A DNA stretch of 64,000 nucleotides from the NCBI GenBank assembly GCA_963931925.1, contig OZ007567.1:80609186-80673185 (forward strand). The letters are read 5' to 3'. A program made the position numbers and the translations under genes. The notes beneath the pieces were generated by a model. It did no database searches. It saw only the letters and a list, made by a program, of their open reading frames with translations, and had not been told where the DNA came from. This DNA is from Onchidella celtica. Taxonomy: Eukaryota; Mollusca; Gastropoda; Systellommatophora; Onchidiidae. Positions 51,416 to 61,900 of this stretch are shown in pieces (position 1 is the stretch's first letter; each line of letters opens with the position of its first letter).

Positions 51416-51854
51416 CAAGAGAGAAATCAATATCACACAAATAAATAGATCATGTGGAAAATGTTTCTTGCCAAAGCGGGAAGAAAGAAGAAAGGCACAC
51501 ATGAAAACAATTCCTGGGCCGATCATCTTTAGGAAAAAATAATAATAATAATAAATTACAATAGCAATGAAATAAATTTCTTGCAGACAGGAAGAAAGAC
51601 CGGGTGTAAAAAAGTGCGTTTTCATGGAGAATTCAGGTTAATGTCCAATGAAAGAAAACTTCTGAGCTGAACAATGATCTTTTTTTACTGTTGTTTTTGT
51701 ACTTTCCGTGGTTCTCAATACATGTACAGGAAATAATTCCAAAAAAATGTACACGCTTATTTCAAATGCATGCAACACATTTATGTGAGCTCACACAAAG
51801 CAAAAGAAGAAGAAGAGGAGGTGGGGCGGGCGGGAAAATAGGCTGGGAGAGAAC

Positions 51855-51917
51855 GGGGCCACCCATAAAAGTACGTATGCTCGATTTTGGCGATTTATCC
51901 CCCCCCCCCCTCCCCCG
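51855..51917 (-). repeat. Dispersed repeat family C, end fragment
   Basis: GGGGCCACCCATAAAAGTAC, GTATGCTCGATTTTGGCGAT and TTATCCCCCCC: the complement of the right end of 49145-49557. Confidence 0.6.
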
Positions 51918-52880
51918 GGCTCCTTTCGCCTTTCATACTTCATACTCTTGGCTTCAACCCCACCCCATTTCCCCACTGTACTAACGTACGGTACAGCCAT
52001 TAGAATGATGAATTTCCACTGTTAGAATTTTTATGTTCCAAAACTTAAAGGGGGCACTTTGCAGGAATTATTTAACTGTTTCAAGAGCTACACGGTGTAC
52101 TCGCGTTTTGCAGCTCACCTTACAACTGGCTTAATGACATCTGAATAAATAAATCCAAAATCGATTGTTTATTATCACAATTGAAAAAGTGTGTGTATAC
52201 TCCCCAGACCCCCGGGGCCCCACACGTAAGCTTTACATAGGCTGGGGGGTAACGCCCCCCTTCCGAACATAGTTATGTTCTGTATGAATGGTTAAAAGAA
52301 CAAAACAAACAAAAAACATGGTGCTGTTGTTCTTGTTTTCTATGACATTCCCATAGTGCATTCACGAAAACCAATTCCATTCTACAAGCCCTACAGACTG
52401 AATTTTTAAAAATCCCATTGTCACCCATACAACATCTGTGTTCGCTGAGATGCAGTTTTTGAAACAATATCACCCGGTGAACTATTTTTCATCTCTCCAC
52501 GGCCGGATTAGCAATTAATAATGTAGAACGCGTAAAAAAACATTTGTCGCGTCCGCGTTGGTGCGTACATTTTTTTTGGCCATTTTCATTTTCCAGAAGG
52601 CTGTCAACACTTCCATGTCCAGGGCTTTTCAGTTTCTGTGTATGGATATTTCCTTGTTTTTCTCCACGATTTCTGTGCTAGAGCTCTCAGATCTGGATAA
52701 TGGAATACATTTAGCCGCACTGTTTTCTCTTTTTATTGCATTAGCTACATGCCGTTGCCTTGGCTGTCCTCACGTCCTGATGGAAATTTTACACAGTCCC
52801 CAACATGTGATAAGTACAATAACGACCGAGCCCAGGATTAATGAAGGGCAAATATTTTGTAACGATTTTCCTTCCCCTTT

Positions 52881-52908
52881 GGGGCCATCCGTAAAGTACG
52901 TACGCCCG
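52881..52908 (-). repeat. Dispersed repeat family C, terminal fragment
   Basis: GGGGCCATCCGTAAAGTACG TACGCC, the family end alone, directly joined to a family B repeat. Confidence 0.5.
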
Positions 52909-52910
52909 GA

Positions 52911-52970
52911 GGTTTGAGTTCGAGTTCGGAGAAAGCACGTCGACATGATACCGGTCACATCGTGCTCGGG
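52911..52970 (+). repeat. Dispersed repeat family B, copy 5 (diverged)
   Basis: GGTTTGAGTTCGAGTTCGGA, GCACGTCGACATGATACCGG and TCACATCGTGCTCGGG. It directly follows a GGGGCCATCC end (52881-52908). Confidence 0.55.
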
Positions 52971-53069
52971 GGAAAAAAAGCAGGATAGACAGAATAATTT
53001 AACACAATGGGGCAGAAAGTGGTCCTATCAGAAGCGCCCACCAACCACCCCCATACGCCCAGAGGGGCC

Positions 53070-53435
53070 GGGGGCTTTGGCCCCAGCTACGAAGGAGGGT
53101 GGGGGGGGTGGGGGGTAGGGTTCCTGGAAAGTGTAAGTACGCTTTTCAATTATAGTGGTGATATAAAATGCTTGGGCTTTTGTTGTTGTTTTCTGCAAAT
53201 GAAGTTGCTGGATTAGATCAAATGGCGCTTCTCATGGAACAATCCAACAATCCACACAAAATGTTCCTTAGTTTAAAACACCACGGCTTTATAATGGGCA
53301 TTCAAAACTGTAATGGTGGTGTGCCCATGGGGAGGGGGGGGGGGTAAGGCTGTAGCCAAGCGTATGAATAGCGGACATGGGGAGAAAGAGAAGGGAGGGG
53401 GCCAAAAACTGCCAAAATCGGTGGCACTTTGCTCT
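53070..53435 (+). repeat. Dispersed repeat family C, long copy 2
   Basis: GTAAGTACGCTTTTCAATTA, CTTCTCATGGAACAATCC, CAAGCGTATGAATAGCGGAC and GCCAAAATCGGTGGCACTTT align in order with copy 1. The distal GGGGCCATCC-type end is missing here. G-rich at 53096-53120 and 53330-53346. Confidence 0.62.
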
Positions 53436-53986
53436 ATTTATCACCTGTGTGTGTATTTTTGCATTCTGTCCATGACGCACGGACATTATTTACTTGTACT
53501 GGTGCCTGTAGTTCCCTTTTCCTCTAGATGAACAATTATGGCAAACGGTATTTTAACTCATCCCAATCTGATTCAAATAAATCATGGCGGACCCAAGCTT
53601 GGGGAGCTTCCCCCCGGGTTGTCTTGTCGCTTGCAAATGCAGCTCATGTAATATCATACACACGAATGATTTTTATTGAAGCTTTGGCGACTGTCTGAAC
53701 GTGCCAGCCACCGGAAAGTTACCAAGGGGATATCATAAACATTTATTATAACAATGTTCTGCGCTGTCATACATCTAATTTATATCCACCCAAATGTTAG
53801 TTTCTGCACCGGCATGGAAGCAACGTGGCGCATTTCAGATTACGGTTATTTTACACCCAGAATTTCGTTATGAAGATGTCAGGGGAGCATCTTCGGTCAA
53901 AACAGGATAACAGCAGGCAAAATTAATGTCGTACCTCTACATAAATATCTTAATAAATGCTAAAGTTAATAGTTTTCGGGCTTCCT

Positions 53987-53998
53987 CCGAAATGTAGC
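53987..53998. repeat. Target-site duplication of the LINE (left copy)
   Basis: CCGAAATGTAGC, identical to 54815-54826. The bases just outside differ on the two sides, so the duplication is exactly 12 bp. Confidence 0.88.
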
Positions 53999-54814
53999 TA
54001 CTACTACTACTATTTCCTGTTGCACCCACTGGTGCTTAGGGCAGCAACAAAGGATCTCCAGCCCTGTCTGTCCTGGGCCATCTTTGCGAGAGTTCCCCAT
54101 GAGTGATTGAAGGATTTCATCTCTGCCTCGATTGTTCTCCGCCAGGTTGCCTTGGGTCTGCCTCGCTTGCGCCGTCCCTCCGGTGTCCACTGAAGTGCTG
54201 TTTTGGTTATAGAATTTGCTTCCTTTCGCAGCACGTGTCCAAGCCATCTCCATCGTCTCTTCGTGATGATGTTGGCTATTTCTTCTTGCTTGCATCGCCT
54301 TAGTAGTTCCTGATTAGAAATCTTGTTTGGCCAAAAGATGCGGAGAATCCTACGAAGACATGTGGTGTGGAAGGAAGACAACTTGGCGAGGTCACCTTCT
54401 GTCCTTCGCCAACACTCTGATCCATACAGGAGTGTGGATAGGACACAGCTTTGGTACAGTCTGATCTTGGTGTTGATGCCGTATTGTGTCGATTTCCAGA
54501 TGTTGCTCATACTTTGAAAGACAGCCCTTGCATTTCCCAGCCTACTTTGGATGTCCTCCTTTGTGCCACCCTCTGGTCTGATAATGCTACCAAGGTATTT
54601 AAATTTGTCCGTCGTGGTGAGGTTCTTGTCATCTACTTGCACTGGTGCTGGAGTGTCTGCATTTAGGGTCATAATCTCTGTCTTCTTCTGGCTAATCCGA
54701 AGGCCTACTTTGCATCCAAAATTATGTAGTCTCTGCGTCTTATCTTGCATGTGTTGGTGACTATGTGACAATAGCGCAAGGTCATCCGCAAAGTCCAAAT
54801 CCTCTAGGTTGTCG
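53999..54814 (-). mobile_element. 5'-truncated non-LTR retrotransposon insertion with 12-bp target-site duplication
   Basis: The 816-bp insert is bounded by CCGAAATGTAGC at 53987-53998 and the identical CCGAAATGTAGC at 54815-54826. On the minus strand it ends in a (TAG)n tail (53999-54012), and the ORF stop is itself one of the TAG units, so there is practically no 3' UTR. Truncation at the 5' end, a simple-repeat tail and a target-site duplication are the marks of target-primed reverse transcription. A nearly absent 3' UTR with a short-unit tail is known from the RTE clade; assignment to that clade is inference. Confidence 0.9.
54010..54813 (-). CDS. LINE reverse transcriptase, C-terminal part (5'-truncated)
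   Basis: An open frame of about 267 codons runs from the 5' truncation point to a TAG stop. It starts just before FADDLALL, the YxDD catalytic motif of reverse transcriptase domain C in its F-A-D-D form. It continues through KFKYLGS (the region after the palm), LLYGSECW (thumb-region motif of RTE/CR1-group endonuclease-reverse transcriptases), RRWRWLGHVLR, and the basic GRRKRGRPKATWRR block typical of the C-terminus of these proteins. The endonuclease, fingers and first palm motifs are absent. The listed protein starts at a TTG codon, which is not a real start; the frame is simply cut by the insertion. No stop or frameshift interrupts it, so the insertion looks young, but it cannot encode a working enzyme. 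It lies on the same strand as the TIA1-like exon, about 2.6 kb upstream of it, so it is probably intronic. I am sure of the family and unsure of the clade. Confidence 0.92.
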   Translation of the reverse strand, partial: DNLEDLDFADDLALLSHSHQHMQDKTQRLHNFGCKVGLRISQKKTEIMTLNADTPAPVQVDDKNLTTTDKFKYLGSIIRPEGGTKEDIQSRLGNARAVFQSMSNIWKSTQYGINTKIRLYQSCVLSTLLYGSECWRRTEGDLAKLSSFHTTCLRRILRIFWPNKISNQELLRRCKQEEIANIITKRRWRWLGHVLRKEANSITKTALQWTPEGRRKRGRPKATWRRTIEAEMKSFNHSWGTLAKMAQDRQGWRSFVAALSTSGCNRK

Positions 54815-54826
54815 CCGAAATGTAGC
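54815..54826. repeat. Target-site duplication of the LINE (right copy)
   Basis: CCGAAATGTAGC, identical to 53987-53998, at the 5' truncation point of the element. Confidence 0.88.
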
Positions 54827-56000
54827 AGTTTGGAATATTTTAACGATTCTTCCTTATTTTGCCTTAATGTCAGTTATATAAAAATACATCATTCCTGTCT
54901 GTCTGACAGGGAGTACCCTTGCAGTGGGGCTGATGTTTGTTCTTCCAGCATTGATTGTTAAACTTCCCTGTAATTACATAATTCAGGATATTCACTATTT
55001 TTTTGTTTCTTTGTTTGTTTCTGAACAGGAGCCGGGAGACAAATGGGCGGGTGTATATACACACATGTATATATATATTACAAAAATATCCCCACACCAG
55101 TACAAACCAAGTACAAAGTCATACACATAGGATAAGTGTCCACTTGTAACATGTCCTCTGACACAACCAAGTGATTTCCCATTCCGCTCGATATCATATG
55201 TATCTGTGCCCTATTTCTTGTCTATTCGAAGGGCATAGCTTCAGCCGACCCCCCCCCCCCCGCCTTTGCCTCTGTGGAGGGAGGAGGGGAGAAGAACAGA
55301 GGATAACAGAAAAGTGAGTGGCAGCACAAACTGACGACGAAAGTAGGTTTAACTGTTGCGCTGTGCTTAATATAGTCTTTTAAACTTTTAAATAGTAATA
55401 TATTGTACATGTAATTATTATCCTGAAAACAAAAGGTATCCGCCCCTGAAAAAGTGCTTTGCTCAACACGCATGTCTCATCACCGAACTCACGATACAAA
55501 CGGGACCCAATCTGTAGGGCAGCTCACAGCTTTCGAGAGGCCGGGGATGAGAATGGGAAGAGAATGCTTGAGTGGGAGAACTTGACATGTGATAATAAAC
55601 TTCCTTAAAGGCCAAACACTGAGGAAGTACTTGGTTGTAATTGTGGTACTTTACATTACAATGTTGTAACACATTCGGTTTTTTCAATTTTTTATTTCGG
55701 GGGGGGGGGGGGGGGGTGTGTTGCTAAACCACGCCAAAGATTGGATTACTTTGGGTTTGGTCAGAGATCCATTCTATGCAACTCACCACTGACTCTCACT
55801 CCTCCGTTTGCAACTCCAGGTTTCCTCAATCTCCCCACCGGGGCTATTTTGAATTGAAATCTAATAACTTGTTCACCATCGTGGTTTTACATGGTTAATT
55901 ATTGGAAGAAAAAAAAAAAAGAAACTGACTGAAATTCTTCCCCAGCTCCTTTCCTGGCTAAAATCCCCCCCCCCCCCCTTCGGATTTGTAATTTCTCCTT
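54827..56000. other. Probable intron of the TIA1-like gene, no exon seen
   Basis: Upstream of the exon on its strand. Contains G18 at 55699-55716 and C-runs at 55246-55261 and 55967-55978. No RRM1 N-terminal coding (LYVGNL-type) sequence was found. Confidence 0.5.
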
Positions 56001-56262
56001 ACAGGGAACGGGATTTAATGACAGTTACTATATTTAAATTTACCGATGACGTCATGGGACATTCGAACTGTTCACCGCCGTGGTTAAGCACAGCTGTTAC
56101 GGACTTTGCAAGGGCGATTCGAGGCACAAAGATCAACTGCACATGAAAAGTGTGTACAAAGACCATAACTCTGCTGAACCGCCGCTTTGAACAGTTCGAA
56201 TGTCCCATGACGTAAATTTAAATATAGTAACTGTGTCAATTCAATCCCGGCCCGTTCCCTAT
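56001..56262. mobile_element. Foldback element with about 75-bp inverted arms
   Basis: The left arm, from GGGAACGGGATT (56004), is complementary to the right arm that ends CCCGTTCCC (56253-56259). They share AGTTACTATATTTAAATTTA and CATGGGACATTCGAACTGTT, with one 6-bp indel and a few changes. The spacer is about 110 bp. The left arm carries TGACGTCA at 56048-56055, a perfect CRE/ATF palindrome; in the right arm the site is reduced to TGACGTAA. Probably a MITE; the flanks show no clear duplication. Confidence 0.78.
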
Positions 56263-58125
56263 AGAAGCCAGCTGCCTCCCGTTGGAGCATCAGTGCCCCA
56301 CACAAACTATAGTCTTGGATGGATCGGTTATTTACATTCTCCACGACAAAATCCAGTACACAATCAATGTAAAACGTAACATCATTAACGGTCCCACCCT
56401 CAACCCTCCAATTAACTGCACTATTTCTCCAAAATAAATTCTACCTTAATTCTAAGTCCACTGCTGCTTTTTAACAATTTATATCTTCATTCTCGTCCAA
56501 ACACTCTGATCTCCTTCCATGAAAAAAAAAAAAAACTAGCACTGAACTTACGTTACATTACACATTTACAACCATTTCCAATTCTCTCTGATAAAAAAAA
56601 AAATGGGGCAATCTCATTCCCTTCCAGAGTTCTCATGCTCTGATACAGAGATAATCACACCCTGCTCTATAGGGACCATAATACATGCACTACTGTCTTT
56701 CTCTGTGTCAAAACATCAACTGGAACTTCTCTTTGCCCACTCGGGCTGAGGTATGTTTACATTTCTCTGTTCTCAAAATTGACCTAAAATTACTGACAAA
56801 AACACCACAAAGGCTTGAAGTCGACTCTTTTTTCAAAGACAGGTGTTTTGACATGCTGTGTTCCCGCCATTGTCCCCGGGTGCGATAAAAGCTGTAGTTA
56901 AAAATTTAATAGTGCCCTATCTATTGGTCACAGAGACAAAAACCATTACACTTTCTGACTTTGTCTGCGAGGGTGTCGTTAACAGTCGTGACACCTTCGG
57001 TATCTTTTTGTTCCCAACAGAAGGGAGTTATACTCTCATCTCTGTCCACGGACCAAAATTAATGGTCGACCACGAAGTTGTCTATGAAGGTGTATTGGTT
57101 TTATTCTCTCATGTCACCCAAAAAGTGTGATGCTGACCGCAAGGCATCCCCGCTCCCCGTGTGCACGGGGGCTGAGCATGCAATGCCCACTCGCAAGATT
57201 AGCTGTAACCCCCCAAAAAACAAACTCACAAGCGGACAACACATACCGTATATATTGTGGCCTCGCAACTTCCAACGAACAAAAAAAAAAAAATCATTGG
57301 AGCACAACTTTTTTGACGTCTGGTGGAACAAACCAATATATTTCACTAATTTCAGAGATGACGACTTGCTGGGCGATTACCTACTGGATAAGGCTTAAGC
57401 TGTCAGAAGTATTGGGTCTGGCAATTGACGTTTCTGCATACTGTACCAGAATTCGGCGTTATTGTCAACGCGTGGTCATCAGGAGTTAGTACCTGAGTAC
57501 AATCACTTGCCTTATAAGTTTAGTAATTTGTAAGTTATGGAGGCGATATTACTATCACAGTCTGATATCGATCTGGGGCTGTCATGAATAACATTCTCCT
57601 CTCAATGTTTCACTCCTTTCGACATTAAATTTCCCCGGTTCTTTTTCGTCCCTAAAATCTCACTGAATAATTTACGCCGTGATAGCGATAAAAGGGATTG
57701 GAAAAACGGACTGCTCTCCTTGAACAAAACAGTGCAAATTGTATATGAATGAAATTTAACTTCTACATTATTTCCCATGCGACGCGGTGACACCGACGGT
57801 GCAGCTGGGTAAAATCATGAAAGTGATGACAAACTGACTGGCTTTCAGAGCGGCAACTGCGTAATCCGATGAATTTAATGATAGGAATGGACAAATGAGG
57901 AATGCTCTTGCTCTTTATCTCATAGTTGTATTTACATGTAGTTATCGTGAGATTTTCTCTGGGGTGTGTCCCCCCCCCCCCACCCCCCAAAATGTTTTAA
58001 TCATAATAACAGAGGGAAGAGAAGCCACATTATGATAGAAGAAGAAAGCACGTGAAGGTGTAAAAAAAAAAAAAAAAATTACAAAGAAGATCCAATGAAG
58101 GATAACGCAGAGATACTGTCTCCAT

Positions 58126-58392
58126 CAGTGTTTCTCAAGGTGGGGTGCACGTCCTACCGACGGTGCAGCTGGGACTTCAGGAATAGGGCGCAGGCGTTTT
58201 TCATAGAAGTCTTAAGTTCACAGTGTATCGGTATTTTACCTTAACTATACGCAAAATCTTTTTGTATTTACTGCACATTAGCTTTGTCCGATCATGGTGG
58301 TGGTGGTGGTGGTAGTGGTGGGGGAGGTGGGGGGCACGTTTTGGGGGGAAAATTGAAGTGCAGCGTGGAACAACATAGGTTGAGAAACACTA
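58126..58392. mobile_element. hAT-type MITE, family F, copy 2 (267 bp)
   Basis: It starts CAGTGTTTCTCAAGG and ends GGTTGAGAAACACTA; the last base has mutated from G to A. The flanks are GTCTCCAT (58118-58125) and GTCTACAT (58393-58400), an 8-bp duplication with one mismatch. It shares GTCCGATCATGGTGG and TTTTGGGGGGAAAATTG with copy 1 but is less than half as long, so it is an internally deleted relative. It contains a (GGT)n expansion at 58293-58325. Confidence 0.87.
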
Positions 58393-58732
58393 GTCTACAT
58401 GATGGGGTGACAATGACGTTGAGTCACGACCACCAACTCTTCTGAACATGAAATCTCATTTTTCAGCGGTCACTTGCGACTGTTGATGACAGCTAAATTC
58501 CACTCTCTGCTGCCTGTCCAAATGACAAATTATAACAAACCGTTGGAACACAATTAAGAGATGAGCAGATAAGACCTGTCGAACTACACAGCGTGTTGCA
58601 TGTTCAAGATAACCATCAGGTTCTTTAAAAATCTGCCATGTTATGGGAAAGGGAAGGACCGCACACGCCAAATTACAAGAGACGCGTAAATATTTGGCCC
58701 TGCACTCCGCTTTACTTTGAGAATTTCGATGA

Positions 58733-58881
58733 ATGGGTGACCAAAAGAAACTGTCAAAGTCGTATTTACACCCAGATAGTATAGATAAAGTACATTTCCT
58801 TCTACAAAATGATGTTAAAAAGTGAATTTGACCTAGATTGGCACACATCGCCTTTGTCTGTAATGCAGCAGAAATGAGCAA
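58733..58881 (-). repeat. Dispersed repeat family A, copy 5
   Basis: On the complement: GCCAATCTAGGTCAAATTCA, CTTTTTAACATCATTTTGT and GACAGTTTCTTTTGGTCACC. This is the closest match to copy 1 and defines the family over at least 110 bp. The open frame across this region is a by-product of the repeat. Confidence 0.7.
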
Positions 58882-58924
58882 CTACACGGTACAGTGTAGC
58901 CTGTTACAGCTGACCCTTAGCTGA

Positions 58925-58985
58925 TTGTGAGATTGACTTTGGAGAATGCATATGTCACACGATAACGGCCACATTGTGCTAGGGA
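58925..58985 (+). repeat. Dispersed repeat family B, copy 6 (diverged)
   Basis: TTGTGAGATTGACTTTGGAG and CACACGATAACGGCCACATT, then GTGCTAGGG, which resembles the end of copy 5 (GTGCTCGGG). Confidence 0.5.
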
Positions 58986-61900
58986 GAATCACGTCAATAC
59001 AGAATATCAGAGAACGATATGACAGAACAAAACCCTGCAAGAAACCACTTCTGTTTTGTGTCCAGGTGTTACTGTGATTTCGTACACATGAGTTGTTTTA
59101 CTGGTCTCAGCAGTTTGGTTAATTCAAAAGTTTGTTACTTGCTTCTTTCTACGGTGACCCCCGAGAGATCGTGACGTAGATGTTATCAAAGGAACAAGAA
59201 AATTACCCCTGCTTCACAAAATAGAAAGGACAACTTACACATGATCTCAAACGGATTAAAACAAAATTCGCCTTTGGGGTCACAGGGAACTGCACAGAAA
59301 GAAAAACAGACGGACAAAGTAACAGACATAAAAAACGAGGAAGTTTTGAGCGTGTGCACATTGACAGTGACCGGGACAAGTGGCAAGACCGCAGAGCACT
59401 AGCAGCTGCTATGGATACCAAACAAGAGTGTATTGAACAGTGTGAGCGGCACTGACTGACCACCAGCGTGCAGAGGGGCACAAAGGCTTGAATTATACTG
59501 AATGATGATACTTGTAAAGAAGTAAGAGCGCATTCAAGGGTACAGGACCATACATAAAAATGTGCATCGAAACCACGAAAGATGCTGAGCTTGGGTGGCA
59601 TTTTCCACGGCCAATTTTTCCAACCGTGTATTCTCGTATATTATATATTTATTGGCTTGCTGCTCGCCTTCATTTCACAGTCTTTGTGTGGAAAAAGCGT
59701 GAAAACGGGCCGGTGGGCCAATGCAGGACAGCAATACAATAGGACAGAATATAAATCTTATTCGTGAATGCATAAAGGCTACAGCACAGCTTGACTGTGA
59801 AATCATGAAGCGGAGATGGGGAGAGGAAGGCCGGATTGACACTGACAATAATGATGGCATATTACAGTTTGTTTCCATTCCATTCATTTCACATTCTCAG
59901 CTCATTCGTCACCGATGACGCCCCCCCCCCTCCCCCCAGCCCAATGTCATAGGCAAACGATGCTTTCTGATGTGCCCAGGAGATAGGGAAGGGGAGATGA
60001 GACACAGAGAGAGAGAGGGGTAACGTCATTAGTGGGGGGGGGGGGGCATTCTGTGATAATGGATGGGATCATGCCATGAACGAGAAACAAGAAAAAAAAA
60101 TGGTTGAGAAATATGACAGATAAAGAAGTAATAATATGAGGAGCTGAGTCGCGGCCGTCCAGTTGCCTGCGCACATGTTCTCCCAGCAAACCAAAGAAAA
60201 CACAGAGGAGATAGACAGATAAGACCCTTCCCACCAGCTACACGATTCTGAGATACACTACAATTAAGAGAGTTGACAGGTCGTGGTGAACTTACGTAAT
60301 ACATGTTGTACGGTAGGTCCGTGGTGTATACGTATGCTGGTCTGTACTCCATAGATACTGGCCAGACTCTCCAACAAGGGCCCGCTATGAATTACTACAC
60401 AATGAAGGGATTTGTAGCCACAACACACAAGTTCACGGCGGAAAAACAGTCACTTGAAACGTGGCACCACACAATTCGAATTCAAAACGCACGCTACGAC
60501 AACGTCAAAATATTGTGCCGAGAAGTTTTACACACGAGGAAGTTCAAAGGCCTCGATGAGCCCAACAAGCTGGTATCGACAAACGCTCGTTGTGTATATG
60601 TGGAGACGGAATACTATTCCCCCCCTTTTTTTTTTTTCGCCCTTTCCTAGTAGTTAACTTAGCACAACAGCACACATGAGCACACGCCCTAGTCAAAATG
60701 ATTAGCAGTCGATATAATTATATTGTTACAACGGCATAACGCAGTTCTCTGTCCTGATTGGCTGAACTGGGGAAACTATTCACTGGGATGCGTTAGTAGC
60801 GAAGCAAAGATCAGAACACATGGGACCCTCATTAAAGCACTGAGGACACAGCTTTTAGGACCCTGTAGTGTAGGCGTGCGAATTTACACAAATGACACAG
60901 CTTACACATACACCAAAAAGTCGGATTCTCACTTGTACTTGTCGCTGTGTGCACATAAACTCGAGAAATCACACAACAATCTACGGCGCAGAACCTTTTC
61001 GACTTTTTCCTCTCGGTTCACAGTTCTTTCTTTACTTATTGATTTACTTGATTTGCCTGCACTGAAAACCTCACGGCCTACACCGCCTCATGCAGTATTC
61101 ACACATGCGAACGTTATTACTCGCCAAACATCAACAGCACTCACAAACACGGTGATTCCAGATATGACAAACCGCACTAGAACACTTCAAGTCTTCGTCG
61201 AACGATAATGACCTCGCCCGAATGTGACCCAGAAGCGTATCACAGGAATCAGTCTAGCGATCCGGAGTACAAGTGCCTAAATTGTATGATCCTTCCTCCC
61301 AATTTCCCGGCGCACATAATGTAATGACAAAGGCCTATGGATGATATTATAATACCGCTGAGAGCCAGTTAGCCCATAAATGAGTCACAGGCAGTGTAAA
61401 CACGGTGTAAAGGCCCCACTAAAACCTCCACTCCCCCCTCTGCGTTTAAATAACTTGGGCCTCCACAAGGAACGGCAACGAGCGCTGGTTGGCTGTGTCA
61501 ATGATAGGCAAGGAATACTGGCGAGGGATAAACACCATTCCAAGAAAAGATTGACCCGTGAGTCCCAGACATCGCTTGTCTGTCTCCGTCTCGGACTTGA
61601 TCAGCACTGATTTCAGACGGCGTTAACGCGCAACTGCAGTCGATATTCGTGCAATAATTATTTTAGTGAGCGTCTCTAACTGTGTGCAAAATACAACGCA
61701 AAACAACAAGGATGTAAATCAAGGTGAGGAAAACGAGCGAGTGGGGTAACGGTCAACAAAAAAAAAAGCGGGCTAGATTATTGGATTTCCTGTGCTCGTC
61801 ACCGAATCTTAAAAACACGAGAAGCAATTTTGACGTCACTTATTCAAGTTCTGCGGGCATGAAGTACGCAAGAAAGAGAGGCGGGAAAATAAAAAGGGAT

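Noticed and set aside
58456..58881. 141-codon frame on the minus strand
   Set aside because: Half of it is repeat family A, whose other copies do not keep the frame.
60297..60312. ACATGTTGTACGG as a third hairpin-ended transposon
   Set aside because: Only 13 bases match; the hairpin partner and core are absent.
60723..61208. 161-codon frame
   Set aside because: No recognisable domain and mixed composition. It lies in the presumed intron on the opposite strand to the TIA1-like gene. Could be real, but nothing supports it.
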